Below are positions 33,399 through 46,764 of a stretch of DNA of 64,000 bases, in pieces. The notes beneath the pieces were generated by a model. That model searched no databases, was not told where the DNA came from, and saw nothing but the letters and a program-made list of their open reading frames with translations. Both the position numbers and the translations under genes were made by a program. Location: assembly GCA_030015575.1 (NCBI GenBank), contig JASDDO010000001.1, positions 319,891,595 to 319,955,594 of the forward strand, written 5' to 3'. The DNA comes from Agapanthus africanus. Taxonomy: Eukaryota > Streptophyta > Magnoliopsida > Asparagales > Amaryllidaceae. How positions within the stretch are numbered: the stretch's first letter is position 1; the number at the start of each line of letters is the position of its first letter.

Positions 33399-34570
33399 CG
33401 CACTATGGTGAGGTCACTTGGTCATTTTTCTGCGGTTGCTTTGTGGGCTGAAAATAGGGCTTTTGGAATATTAAATTTGGGCCCAGATCTTCTGTGACTG
33501 CTACAGTTTCACTTGGGAGCCCACTTGTTAATTGTTTGATTGATCGGATATTTTAAACACATTATTTCACAGTATTTACATTATATCTGCGACCGTGAAT
33601 GTCACTTGATCGGTAAATCCCGTCTAACTGCTATAGCCCGGTTAGACGGATTTACGAACGTGACTTTCACGTTGATGTTCTATGTTTATGCTGTGATGTT
33701 GCGGATCGGTCGTGGGGGATAGCCTGGATGCAATGCTAGTACAGTTTCTGTTGTTTTATGTACATTTGATATTGCGGGGCGAGCGTCCGACATGTGGACT
33801 GCCGTCACTGCCTGTTTGTATTATTCTTTTGGGGCACGACCTGGTTGCGGTCGATGTACCCGGTGTATGTATATTTTTACTTTCTGTACTAGGATTACCC
33901 CGCGGAGGGGTGCACGGATAGCCGGGTTCTAGAGGGCAACGGGCCCGCATCTCATGGCATTGAGACGGAGGGGGCTTCACTCTGGGATTGGCGGGCTATT
34001 CGCCGCACTCGTAGGGGGTACAGGTTGACCCAGGAGGGGTGCCCAAGTTGCCGGATTCCGTGGAGTGCTGGGTGGTCCATTCACGGTACTGAAGGGGGCT
34101 GCCTCGCTTCAGGTTTTGGCGGGTGACTTGCCACGCCCGTAGGGGTCTAGGATTTCATTGCACAGGCTATCCACACGACCAGGGGAACGTCGGGTTTCAG
34201 CAGCGGCTCTGTGAAACCCGGGGCTTCCAGATATCTGTATTGTTCTGTGATGCTGTACATTTCTGTGATGTTGCATTTTATTCACGCCTTGAGCGAAATA
34301 TAATATATTGGTATATATATTAGTAGATGTTGTATATGTTTTACATCCGCGCTAGTCCAGTCCCCGCTCTGCCGTTAGTTAGCTAACCTAACGGGTGATG
34401 ACGGGACCCAGTGGCGAATGCGGATGGCATATACGTACATCAGTATATTTTCGTTCTTTGTGGTGTGATTAATTGATGGGACTGCGTTGATTCGGATCAA
34501 TGCAAGATAAACAAACCTAATCTGATGTTGTTGGAACACTTTTCAAAAAGCTGTTATTGCAAGGACGTTC

Positions 34571-34800
34571 ACTTTTGTTTTGCATCGTGGTATTCATTTG
34601 GAATATCCTGCTCCTCAGTCGACGAGGCAAGGGCCGAGATCCCTTCACCGGGAGTGACCCCTTGGACAGAAGTTTGCGTCAGGGCATTAACTTCACTATA
34701 GCCGATTACTTTTGCTTTGCATCGTGGTATTCATTTGGAATATCCTGCACCTCATTCTACGGGGAAAGAGCCGAGATCCCTTCACCGGGAGTGACCTCTT
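34571..34800 (+). repeat. Two-copy leader repeat in F
   Basis: Units start at 34571 and 34708 (137 bases apart), each with ACTTTTG, TTTGCATCGTGGTATTCATT and GATCCCTTCACCGGGAGTGA. The same two units recur at 42499-42728 in the second internal copy, and related units lie in A (three) and H (two). Confidence 0.88.
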
Positions 34801-35380
34801 TAGTAAAAGTTTTCGTCACTATATTTTATAAAAAGTTGTGCAGTTCCTTCAACGATATCAAGTTCATTACGTTAAAGGTTTTTCGCCAAAAACCAGTCGT
34901 AGCCCTCCATCATTTCAGATTAGTATTACTTAGTATTCGTGCTGCGTATGTCGTGCTCAGCCGAGGCGTAGTGTTCGGTAGCTATGTAGTGCTTTTCTGT
35001 TGCATGGATATGTGATTGGGTAGGACAGTCGTACGGTCATTTTGGCTCAGTCAAGGACTCGTGCGGGTGGGTCTAATGCAATCAAGATAATGACGGGTTG
35101 AACTTGACTAGGATCCTTTGATATGTTGGCTCAGTCAAGGTCACTTGGGTCCTAGGGGTAAAAACACACATCGGGAGTTTCAAAAGAACTGAAACTTGCC
35201 AGGCATGCGCATACCTTCTGGAGTGTGGTGACTTGAGTGGATTCCGTCAAGTTATCATGCGATGATAGTTGGATCCCGATTCCCACTGATGAGTTAGTTT
35301 ACTCCTCGGCTGATCCCGACTAATTCTTCTTTCAGGTTTGGAGGAGAATTTGAGGTACAGTGGGAGGTTTCCAGATTAGA

Positions 35381-36400
35381 TAAAGTGATAACCATTCTGA
35401 TCTAGGTTAGAGTGCACGCTGAGTGTTTCTTTTCTCTCTCTCTTTGGCAGCGACCATTGACCCGACCCTGGACTATGACTCAGTGACCAAGTTGACCGAA
35501 CCTTCTTAACACTGGCTTTTGGATTGTCAGAGTTGCAGACCTCATTGCCACTCCTACTTTTACCCTTTTCTCCAGGACACCCCGTATTACTACGAACGTC
35601 CACTTCCATTGGACAAAACCATCGTATGGTTAGATAAGAACTCGAAGGAATTCGAGGATGGTTTCCGGTTCTGGAGAAAACGGATAGGACTATTCAGTTG
35701 TCTTTTCCCTTTTACCTTCTCTCAAGTTGTGAGTACTCCTTGGTTTAGGAGATAGTACACCTATTAGGCAAATTGGATAGTCTTCTTCCAAACCTTAGGC
35801 TGGTGCCGACCGGTAGGGAATGAAGAAAACCAATTAGCTTAAACGGTGTGCAGAAGGTATTAAGGTTAAGACAAAGCAAGGGATTAGTAAGAGGGCAAAG
35901 TAAATTGCGACTGATATTCACGACCAAACCAAGTATTTCTACGCCAATCCTAAATCACCTTTGTATTTCTCCAGGACACTCCGTATCACTACGAAGATCC
36001 ACAGTTTATTTGGATACTCCATCGTATGGTTATATACGAACTCGAAAGGAACTTGTTCCAGTTCGGGGATGGATTCTGGTCCAGGAGAAATAGGAATAAG
36101 GTTTATTCAGTTGTCTTTTATCTTCACCTTCTCTCGCATTGCGAGTGCTCCTAGGATTAGGACAGTACACCCATTATGCTTACTGGATAGTCTTCTTCCA
36201 AACCATAGGCTGGTGCCGAATGGTAGGGAAGGAAGAAAACCATTTGGCCTAAAGGGGTGTGCAGAAGGTAATGACTAAAGACATATAAAGGGATTTGGAG
36301 AGGTAGCAAAGAATTATACGGTTATAGTTGTGAATCTGGATAATGGTAGAGGCATTACTAGGAATACCAGGATACCCCAACGAAACATCTCAATGTTTCA
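35381..36400 (+). repeat. F internal 0.4-kb tandem repeat, copy 1
   Basis: Two imperfect units start with CTCCAGGACAC at 35570 and 35969, 399 bases apart. Shared words include CCATCGTATGGTTA, GATAGTCTTCTTCCAAACC, TAGGCTGGTGCCGA and GTGTGCAGAAGGTA. It has no similarity that I recognise to gag, protease or integrase. The pair recurs near 43498 and 43897. Small frames here are not protein-like. Confidence 0.8.
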
Positions 36401-38825
36401 GTTTCACTGTGTACTATTAATAGAAAACTGATTTCCCAGTTAGACACTTGCTCCAGGGTATGTATTTACCAGGTATGATTCTCACATCTGTATGGTTTTA
36501 CAGATGCTGAGTGGGAGTAAGTTATTGGGAATTAGGTGACCATCCTCTTTATATCGGGATTCGTTGTAATCGGTGATATTTGAGGAGATCACCTGGGCTG
36601 TTTGCCGGTCGGCAAATATTTGGTTATGAATATCCGCTGTTGTGCACCAATTTTAAATTGATATATCTGTACGTCTATTTTCATAGAGTGAGATATACCT
36701 TTTGATATTATGTCGATGACATTTACCTATATCAGTGGATGGTTAGGTAAGGAGCATTAAACAGCGGTGTAATTCTTCTTAACCATAAGTACAGTTTTCA
36801 ACCTACGACACACAGTGAAAGAGTTGTTAGACTCAGCGGACTTATACAGAGTATTGTATGTTGTCCAGTGTCCATTAGGACAGAGGGGTTGGTCCTCATA
36901 CTATATTCTGTTTACTTTTAACTTCTCTAGTTCTTAGACATGTGCTTCGTGGAAACACAGGGTCTAAGTTTTGAGGAGTTATAGGTATTTGAATAGAGTA
37001 GAGAACCAGGTGTAGCAAGTATCGGGATTCTTCAAAGTGATCGAAGATGCAGATACTTGTGTATGGTATTCAGTTGATAGTAATGATAAAGAGAAATTGC
37101 TTCTTTTTCAGGTTACTCATAATTGGAAGCATTCCTAAGTTGAGTAACGCTGATCGGCCTCCTTCCATTTAGTTAACATGCACTGGAGACAGCTGCATGA
37201 TTTGAATCTGGTTCAATTAAATCAGTGCCTCTGTTTCTATATTGGATATAGAACAGTTCATATCTTGACATTGTTAAGGTACGGGGAGTTGTCCGGCTTA
37301 TGCTTAAAACCAGACACTGGACAACTCAAGTCACGTTTCTGTAATGGCTGTTTGTGGGTTGACCCAGGCTATGACGAGGGTTGACTTTCTACCATCTGGC
37401 AGATCAATAGAAATATTGTTCTTGACTCGCCACAGTTTTATTAAAAATGGATTTTTTCAAAAACAGCAGTGGGAGTATGGTAGAACTGGAAGTGATTCCA
37501 GAACCGCAAACGATTACTGAAGATTTGATAAGGAACCTAAAGATTCAATCTGTTTTGACATTCCATTGGCCACTCCGCAGATAAGGTGGGTAACTTCAGG
37601 CACCCGAGAGGTACTCCGTTAGCCTCAAGGACGGTGACAGGGAAGTTCTTGTTTACCCACACTTGCCATTGTTGTTGTTCCAGGCTGCGAGACCCGACAG
37701 GAGGATGAGTATAGCCTCGTTCTAAACTAGCTTTAGAAGTGCACGTCTATATGACTCTGCCAGAGGGTTTTCGTAGTCAGTGGGAGCAGCGGAAGCATTG
37801 GTAGACATCAGGCTTATGTCTAATTTTAGACTAAAGCAGATATAGCGGAGATAGATCATCTATTTCTGATGTGACAGTCATAGGTTTGACGTCATCAGAA
37901 TAGGGGATGGATCTGTTGAGAAGGTAGTAGGAAGTGATATTCCTATACTACGATCGGTTATACTTTGGTTGTCACACAGTGGTTTCTCCGCACAGGACTT
38001 GGATATTATATCAGACATTCTGGTTACTAGATCTATGGTTTTAGATCTAGATTTGGGTGGTTTCCTAATCTGGGTACCTTGACAGCATTCTATGAGTATT
38101 TAGAATGGACGACTCCTAGCACGATAGTACACCTGCAGGTAATGGAGTCACCCTCTCTAGAGGTGTCTTACAGACTAAAGGGGAGAGGGATACGCATGAT
38201 TGACAGATCACTTGCTTAGGCAATTGAGTCAATCATGAGATGTCAAGTACCACACCAGATGTTGTTCTTGCAGTAGGTGCAATAAGTTGATATTAATCCA
38301 ATCCTGGAGAAACAGTCGGAAGCAGTTTTAGAACATAAGTGAATGTTCTAGGGATATGATAACGGCTGCCTCCTTTAGGAGACGGTTATTACTCCAGGCT
38401 TCCAAGGTGACATGGACGACAAGTAGGTTGTCAGAGTTATAGTTTTCCCTCTGACGAGGGGCAGTATTTTGGACAGGTGATCCAAGGCAGATACTGAGGG
38501 AGGCATGGCGCAGGATACTGATTAAGTTCAGTTGACGATACAGTCTAAGAAGTTTGGATTTGGAGTTCATTTATGAACTAGGTCCCATCAGACATCCAGA
38601 CATTCCAAGACAGGTATTGCTCATTTCGGGAGATGGTTTTCTCCGCGAACTTGAGATATAGAGAGACATAGAAAGAAACATCACAGCGGATCCACTCACT
38701 AAGGCTATTCCTCGAACGCAATAGTTTCGCAAACGGGTTTTGTGAGACTGACTAGTAGAGGAGTTGGGTGTTCGGTATCACACGGGCTGTGAGTATGCGA
38801 CATCGCAATAATTAGCCTTGAGTGC
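36401..38825 (+). pseudogene. F pol remains, copy 1 (integrase end, RT, RNase H)
   Basis: DNA-level homology to the H and A pol is visible but frames are lost throughout. About 37180-37340 matches the integrase end in H (GGACAA, CTGCAT, GTTGTCC words). About 37460-37600 matches the integrase-RT linker. About 37700-37800 matches the RT entry (CAGTGGGAGCAGCGGAA is shared with H near 61600). About 38330-38760 matches RNase H, with its ACTCACTAAGGC tail. Broken in very many places. A fossil coding region inside a young element. Confidence 0.7.
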
Positions 38826-38836
38826 AAGTGGGAGAT
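38826..38836 (+). promoter_or_regulatory. Polypurine tract of F internal region 1
   Basis: AAGTGGGAGAT directly precedes LTR 2. The second copy is at 46754-46764 before LTR 3. Confidence 0.88.
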
Positions 38837-41071
38837 TGTTGGAGATAGTGCCCTCAGAGTCAATTATTGGATCACAGGCACGTGATTGCAATGATTGAGG
38901 GAGGACCTATCCCGGTAGGACAGTCTTACTCGAAATGATAGTATGCTATCTGGTTTATCTTTATCATCGTGTACTGTTTTAGGTGACCTGACATGTCGCT
39001 ATTACACGTTGATAGAGCCCCTAGGATTCTTGCTTGACTACCAGCAGTATGATGGCGATCATATACGTGGGAGCTGGTAGTCTACAAGCACATCCTTAAA
39101 AGGTCCCTAGTCGTAGGAGTTTCGAGACAGGGCATCGATACTCCATTAGTAGACTAGTGTATACAGTCGAGACCCCGACGAGGGGCGGTGGCCGGTCTCA
39201 CAAGCCACTGGTGTCAGTTGGTTCACCTAAGATGTATACAGGTGCTCATTGGGTTATGAGTACACCGGACAGGACTCGCCGGGAACCTGCTAGTTGGGAT
39301 TATACCAGACGTCAGATAGCAGTTCCCAGGTGACATGTGTACAGGTTAGTTCATCGACCTGAGATCGTCATTTGTCTCGTGTGAGTTCCCACTGTGCTTT
39401 GATTACTACCTTACCACGGCTCAAAGGAGTCGTGCAAACAGGTTTTAGTTGGGTACAGTCCCGAGCCACATGGAGGCAGTGAGCGGATCTTCAGGGGTTC
39501 GTCTCTCCCGGTATTGGGGGTGAGGTCGCGCTGTGTCTAGGAGAGCCATTACGCAAAGCCCTCGGCCGAGGCAGGAGATTTACTGGTAGGTATTCCAGTA
39601 GTATCTCAGGGCGTTCTGGGCTACACTCCGACACGACTTGTACCGCTTTTGGGGGTCTGACTTTTACCAACCCCCTAGGCCCGACTTGCGATGCTCATAG
39701 ACGAACGGACCGGACTGTACGGATATTGTCACTGACAGGCTCAGTAGGGTGTCAGGATGAGTTCGCTCATCGGCGTCCCTTTTGGTCAATAGCTGGTGGC
39801 CCGTCACGTATTGGCTAATACCTCTGACGTGCTAGTGGTTAAATCCACAGCCATAGTATTGACGAGTCTTTAGAGTCCACCACACTTTCAGTTACTCAGC
39901 TTTCGGGCGAAACGCTGTAGAGGCCGTATGGAGATATGGCAGGGTCCGATCAGATACGTGCGGTATTGCACGGATCAGGATCGGACAGTTTTGTACTAGT
40001 TGCCGTATACTTATATGGCAGGGTTCGATCTGATACGTGCGGTATTGCACGGATCAGGATCGGACGGATATTACTAGCCGGCTTTGGCTTAAGCCGGTCC
40101 TAGTTTAGTACAGTGTAGATTTTGTCTCATTGCATTTGTATCCGGTCGGAATACAGATGCGGGTGTGTATGCACAGTATCGGGGTTTTCCTGTAATTTAT
40201 TACGGGACCAGTTTTCTGGAGTTGCCAGTTTGCATTCCGTTCCGGCCGGTTTTTCTTTGTTCTTTCCCGGCCGGACTTTTCTGATGGAGGGGGTAATTTG
40301 CAGTTTTGCAAATTACATTTGGTGGAGGTTTTATTTGTAAGATGATTAATTATGATAGCATCTTTTTATTCCATTCTTTTCTATCATCTTGTCTTGCTTT
40401 ATGAAGATTAGATATGAGATGATGTTTGATGTAAGTTTGATGATGATTATGTCTTGATGTGGTCACCACTTGCTTTACCCTACACTCACCTCCCTTCTTG
40501 CTTCATATTACCTCCTCCACCATTCTCATTTAATATATAAGTTTTTCATGAGAAGGAAAAAAAAAAAAAAGGAGAGAAGAAGAAGAAGAGAGCTTCATCT
40601 TGAGAGTTTCATTCATGATCTCATTTTCTTGCTAGAAAAATGCAAGCACCATTTTTCTATTCTTGATTCCTCCATCACCATGGCAACAAACCCCAAATGA
40701 GACAAGCATCTTCTACACTACATTCTACAGCATATCTTGAGCATGTCGAGTTGCCGGCTTCATGCTCGAGTTGCCTCGGTATTGAGGCGGGAGCCCGTAA
40801 AAGACGCAGGCGATGTGGTGCCCTTTCCGGCGAGGAGGCGACGATATGGAGACAAGACTTTCCGCGGAAGATCGGGACGATGAAGAGAAGACCGGAGGAC
40901 TCGGATCACTCGGTATACTTCTCACCCTATCTCTTGATTGCTAGCATTAGGTTAATGGTAAACGATCCGGGTTTTCTTTGTCCGCGGTAGCGCCGGTTTC
41001 CGAGTAAGGAAAATTTTTGATTCCGCATTTTGGCCTCGAGTACGAGGCCGGGGCGCTGCCGTGGCGCAACA
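38837..41071 (+). repeat. LTR 2 of F (middle LTR)
   Basis: 2,235 bases. It is preceded by a polypurine tract and followed by a primer site, so it serves as 3' LTR of the first unit and 5' LTR of the second. It shares at least five variant positions with LTR 3 against LTR 1. Confidence 0.95.
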
Positions 41072-44000
41072 TGGTATCAGAGCCACGCCATTAACCTTAC
41101 CTAGCTTGTTCTAATGCGTTTTGCTTATCCGATCGACCAAAATTCCAAAAACCTCATTTTTGTTCACATCAGTTTTCTGTTGGAATTTTTTGGTGTCTAA
41201 AAATTTTTCAGGTTGCAGAAAAATGATGTGCTGAAAAAGATAAGACTACTGTAGAAAAACGACAAAGTGATTCCCTAGTTGGAGCGCGGAACCGCGGCCA
41301 AAACCCCCTTTGGGCCGCGGTTCCGCCGCACTATGGTGAGGTCACTTGGTCATTTTTCTGCGGTTGCTTTATGGGCTGAAAATAGGGCTTTTGGAATATT
41401 AAATTTGGGCCCAGATCTTCTGTGACTGCTACAGTTTCACTTGGGAGCCCACTTGTTAATTGTTTGATTGATCGGATATTTTAAACACATTATTTCACAG
41501 TATTTACATTATATCTGCGACCGTGAATGTCACTTGATCGGTAAATCCCGTCTAACTGCTATAGGCCGGTTAGACGGATTTGCGAACGTGACTTTCACGT
41601 TGATGTTCTATGTTTATGCTGTGATGTTGCGGATCGGTCGTGGGGGATAGCCTGGATGCAATGCTAGTACAGTTTCTGTTGTTTTATGTACATTTGATAT
41701 TGCGGGGCGAGCGTCCGACATGTGGACTGCCGTCACTGCCTGTTTGTATTATTCTTTTGGGGCACGACCTGGTTGCGGTCGATGTACCCGGTGTATGTAT
41801 ATTTTTACTTTCTGTACTAGGATTACCCCGCGGAGGGGTGCACGGATAGCCGGGTTCTAGAGGGCAACGGGCCCGCATCTCATGGCATTGAGACGGAGGG
41901 GGCTTCACTCTGGGATTGGCGGGCTATTCGCCGCACTCGTAGGGGGTACAGGTTGACCCAGGAGGGGTGCCCAAGTTGCCGGATTCCGTGGAGTGCTGGG
42001 TGGTCCATTCACGGTACTGAAGGGGGCTGCCTCGCTTCAGGTTTTGGCGGGTGACTTGCCACGCCCGTAGGGGTCTAGGATTTCATTGCACAGGCTATCC
42101 ACACGACCAGGGGAACGTCGGGTTTCAGCAGCGGCTCTGTGAAACCCGGGGCTTCCAGATATCTGTATTGTTCTGTGATGCTGTACATTTCTGTGATGTT
42201 GCATTTTATTCACGCCTTGAGCGAAATATAATATATTGGTATATATATTAGTAGATGTTGTATATGTTTTACATCCGCGCTAGTCCAGTCCCCGCTCTGC
42301 CGTTAGTTAGCTAACCTAACGGGTGATGACGGGACCCAGTGGCGAATGCGGATGGCATATACGTACGTCAGTATATTTTCGTTCTTTGTGGTGTGATTAA
42401 TTGATGGGACTGCGTTGATTCGGATCAATGCAAGATAAACAAACCTAATCTGATGTTGTTGGAACACTTTTCAAAAAGCTGTTATTGCAAGGACGTTCAC
42501 TTTTGTTTTGCATCGTGGTATTCATTTGGAATATCCTGCTCCTCAGTCGACGAGGCAAGGGCCGAGATCCCTTCACCGGGAGTGACCCCTTGGACAGAAG
42601 TTTGCGTCAGGGCATTAACTTCACTATAGCCGAATACTTTTGCTTTGCATCGTGGTATTCATTTGGAATATCCTGCACCTCATTCTACGGGGAAAGAGCC
42701 GAGATCCCTTCACCGGGAGTGACCTCTTTAGTAAAAGTTTTCGTCACTATATTTTATAAAAAGTTGTGCAGTTCCTTCAATGATATCAAGTTCATTACGT
42801 TAAAGGTTTTTCGCCAAAAACCAGTCGTAGCCCTCCGTCATTTCAGATTAGTATTACTTAGTATTCGTGCTGCGTATGTCGTGCTCAGCCGAGGCGTAGT
42901 GTTCGGTAGCTATGTAGTGCTTTTCTGTTGCATGGATATGTGATTGGGTAGGACAGTCGTACGGTCATTTTGGCTCAGTCAAGGACTCGTGCGGGTGGGT
43001 CTAATGCAATCAAGATAATGACGGGTTGAACTTGACTAGGATCCTTTGATATGTTGGCTCAGTCAAGGTCACTTGGGTCCTAGGGGTAAAAACACACATC
43101 GGGAGTTTCAAAAGAACTGAAACTTGCCAGGCATGCGCATACCTTCTGGAGTGTGGTGACTTGAGTGGATTCCGTCAAGTTATCATGCGATGATAGTTGG
43201 ATCCCGATTCCCACTGATGAGTTAGTTTACTCCTCGGCTGATCCCGACTAATTTTTCTTTCAGGTTTGGAGGAGAATTTGAGGTACAGTGGGAGGTTTCC
43301 AGATTAGATAAAGTGATAACCATTCTGATCTAGGTTAGAGTGCACGCTGAGTGTTTCTTTTCTCTCTCTCTTTGGCAGCGACCATTGACCCGACCCTGGA
43401 CTATGACTCAGTGACCAAGTTGACCGAACCTTCTTAACACTGGCTTTTGGATTGTCAGAGTTGCAGACCTCATTGCCACTCCTACTTTTACCCTTTTCTC
43501 CAGGACACCCCGTATTACTACGAACGTCCACTTCCATTGGACAAAACCATCGTATGGTTAGATAAGAACTCGAAGGAATTCGAGGATGGTTTCCGGTTCT
43601 GGAGAAAACGGATAGGACTATTCAGTTGTCTTTTCCCTTTTACCTTCTCTCAAGTTGTGAGTACTCCTTGGTTTAGGAGATAGTACACCTATTAGGCAAA
43701 TTGGATAGTCTTCTTCCAAACCTTAGGCTGGTGCCGACCGGTAGGGAATGAAGAAAACCAATTAGCTTAAACGGTGTGCAGAAGGTATTAAGGTTAAGAC
43801 AAAGCAAAGGATTAGTAAGAGGGCAAAGTAAATTGCGACTGATATTCACGACCAAACCAAGTATTTCTACGCCAATCCTAAATCACCTTTGTATTTCTCC
43901 AGGACACTCCGTATCACTACGAAGATCCACAGTTTATTTGGATACTCCATCGTATGGTTATATACGAACTCGAAAGGAACTTGTTCCAGTTCGGGGATGG

Positions 44001-46764
44001 ATTCTGGTCCAGGAGAAATAGGAATAAGGTTTATTCAGTTGTCTTTTATCTTCACCTTCTCTCGCATTGCGAGTGCTCCTAGGATTAGGACAGTACACCC
44101 ATTATGCTTACTGGATAGTCTTCTTCCAAACCATAGGCTGGTGCCGAATGGTAGGGAAGGAAGAAAACCATTTGGCCTAAAGGGGTGTGCAGAAGGTAAT
44201 GACTAAAGACATATAAAGGGATTTGGAGAGGTAGCAAAGAATTATACGGTTATAGTTGTGAATCTGGATAATGGTAGAGGCATTACTAGGAATACCAGGA
44301 TACCCCAACGAAACATCTCAATGTTTCAGTTTCACTGTGTACTATTAATAGAAAACTGATTTCCCAGTTAGACACTTGCTCCAGGGTATGTATTTACCAG
44401 GTATGATTCTCACATCTGTATGGTTTTACAGATGCTGAGTGGGAGTAAGTTATTGGGAATTAGGTGACCATCCTCTTTATATCGGGATTCGTTGTAATCG
44501 GTGATATTTGAGGAGATCACCTGGGCTGTTTGCCGGTCGGCAAATATTTGGTTATGAATATCCGCTGTTGTGCACCAATTTTAAATTGATATATCTGTAC
44601 GTCTATTTTCATAGAGTGAGATATACCTTTTGATATTATGTCGATGACATTTACCTATATCAGTGGATGGTTAGGTAAGGAGCATTAAACAGCGGTGTAA
44701 TTCTTCTTAACCATAAGTACAGTTTTCAACCTACGACACACAGTGAAAGAGTTGTTAGACTCAGCGGACTTATACAGAGTATTGTATGTTGTCCAGTGTC
44801 CATTAGGACAGAGGGGTTGGTCCTCATACTATATTCTGTTTACTTTTAACTTCTCTAGTTCTTAGACATGTGCTTCGTGGAAACACAGGGTCTAAGTTTT
44901 GAGGAGTTATAGGTATTTGAATAGAGTAGAGAACCAGGTGTAGCAAGTATCGGGATTCTTCAAAGTGATCGAAGATGCAGATACTTGTGTATGGTATTCA
45001 GTTGATAGTAATGATAAAGAGAAATTGCTTCTTTTTCAGGTTACTCATAATTGGAAGCATTCCTAAGTTGAGTAACGCTGATCGGCCTCCTTCCATTTAG
45101 TTAACATGCACTGGAGACAGCTGCATGATTTGAATCTGGTTCAATTAAATCAGTGCCTCTGTTTCTATATTGGATATAGAACAGTTCATATCTTGACATT
45201 GTTAAGGTACGGGGAGTTGTCCGGCTTATGCTTAAAACCAGACACTGGACAACTCAAGTCACGTTTCTGTAATGGCTGTTTGTGGGTTGACCCAGGCTAT
45301 GACGAGGGTTGACTTTCTACCATCTGGCAGATCAATAGAAATATTGTTCTTGACTCGCCACAGTTTTATTAAAAATGGATTTTTTCAAAAACAGCAGTGG
45401 GAGTATGGTAGAACTGGAAGTGATTCCAGAACCGCAAACGATTACTGAAGATTTGATAAGGAACCTAAAGATTCAATCTGTTTTGACATTCCATTGGCCA
45501 CTCCGCAGATAAGGTGGGTAACTTCAGGCACCCGAGAGGTACTCCGTTAGCCTCAAGGACGGTGACAGGGAAGTTCTTGTTTACCCACACTTGCCATTGT
45601 TGTTGTTCCAGGCTGCGAGACCCGGCAGGAGGATGAGTATAGCCTCGTTCTAAACTAGCTTTAGAAGTGCACGTCTATATGACTCTGCCAGAGGGTTTTC
45701 GTAGTCAGTGGGAGCAGCGGAAGCATTGGTAGACATCAGGCTTATGTCTAATTTTAGACTAAAGCAGATATAGCGGAGATAGATCATCTATTTCTGATGT
45801 GACAGTCATAGGTTTGACGTCATCAGAATAGGGGATGGATCTGTTGAGAAGGTAGTAGGAAGTGATATTCCTATACTACGATCGGTTATACTTTGGTTGT
45901 CACACAGTGGTTTCTCCGCACAGGACTTGGATATTATATCAGACATTCTGGTTACTAGATCTATGGTTTTAGATCTAGATTTGGGTGGTTTCCTAATCTG
46001 GGTACCTTGACAGCATTCTATGAGTATTTAGAATGGACGACTCCTAGCACGATAGTACACCTGCAGGTAATGGAGTCACCCTCTCTAGAGATGTCTTACA
46101 GACTAAAGGGGAGAGGGATACGCATGATTGACAGATCACTTGCTTAGGCAATTGAGTCAATCATGAGATGTCAAGTACCACACCAGATGTTGTTCTTGCA
46201 GTAGGTGCAATAAGTTGATATTAATCCAATCCTGGAGAAACAGTCGGAAGCAGTTTTAGAACATAAGTGAATGTTCTAGGGATATGATAACGGCTGCCTC
46301 CTTTAGGAGACGGTTATTACTCCAGGCTTCCAAGGTGACATGGACGACAAGTAGGTTGTCAGAGTTATAGTTTTCCCTCTGACGAGGGGCAGTATTTTGG
46401 ACAGGTGATCCAAGGCAGATACTGAGGGAGGCATGGCGCAGGATACTGATTAAGTTCAGTTGACGATACAGTCTAAGAAGTTTGGATTTGGAGTTCATTT
46501 ATGAACTAGGTCCCATCAGACATCCAGACATTCCAAGACAGGTATTGCTCATTTCGGGAGATGGTTTTCTCCGCGAACTTGAGATATAGAGAGACATAGA
46601 AAGAAACATCACAGCGGATCCACTCACTAAGGCTATTCCTCGAACGCAATAGTTTCGCAAACGGGTTTTGTGAGACTGACTAGTAGAGGAGTTGGGTGTT
46701 CGGTATCACACGGGCTGTGAGTATGCGACATCGCAATAATTAGCCTTGAGTGCAAGTGGGAGAT
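41072..46764 (+). repeat. F internal region 2
   Basis: 5,693 bases, the same length as internal region 1, offset by 7,928 bases. I count roughly a dozen differences, mostly transitions (for example near 41371, 41564, 41582, 42369 and 45625). It has the same leader inverted repeat (41286-41326), two-copy repeat (42499-42728), 0.4-kb tandem (43498 and 43897), decayed pol (about 44330-46750) and polypurine tract. No part is coding in a recognisable way. Confidence 0.93.

Larger units (their letters stand above)
33157..35380 (+). other. F leader, copy 1
   Basis: 2.2 kb of leader with no known protein. It holds an inverted GC-rich repeat (33358-33398), a two-copy repeat (34571-34800), the CCAGTCGTAGCCCTCC block near 34893 and CAGTCAAGG repeats near 35050 and 35130. 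The last two match H in the same order. The structured block seen in A, H and E is missing here: F passes from ACTCCTCGGC straight to TGATCCCGACTAATT. The 152-codon frame at 34557-35015 has no family I know and lies across the repeat. Confidence 0.75.

Noticed and set aside
34557-35015. A 152-codon frame in the F leader, repeated almost unchanged at 42485-42943
   Set aside because: It spans the two-copy leader repeat, has no domain I know, and is repeated only because the whole internal region is duplicated. The homologous parts of A and H are not open.
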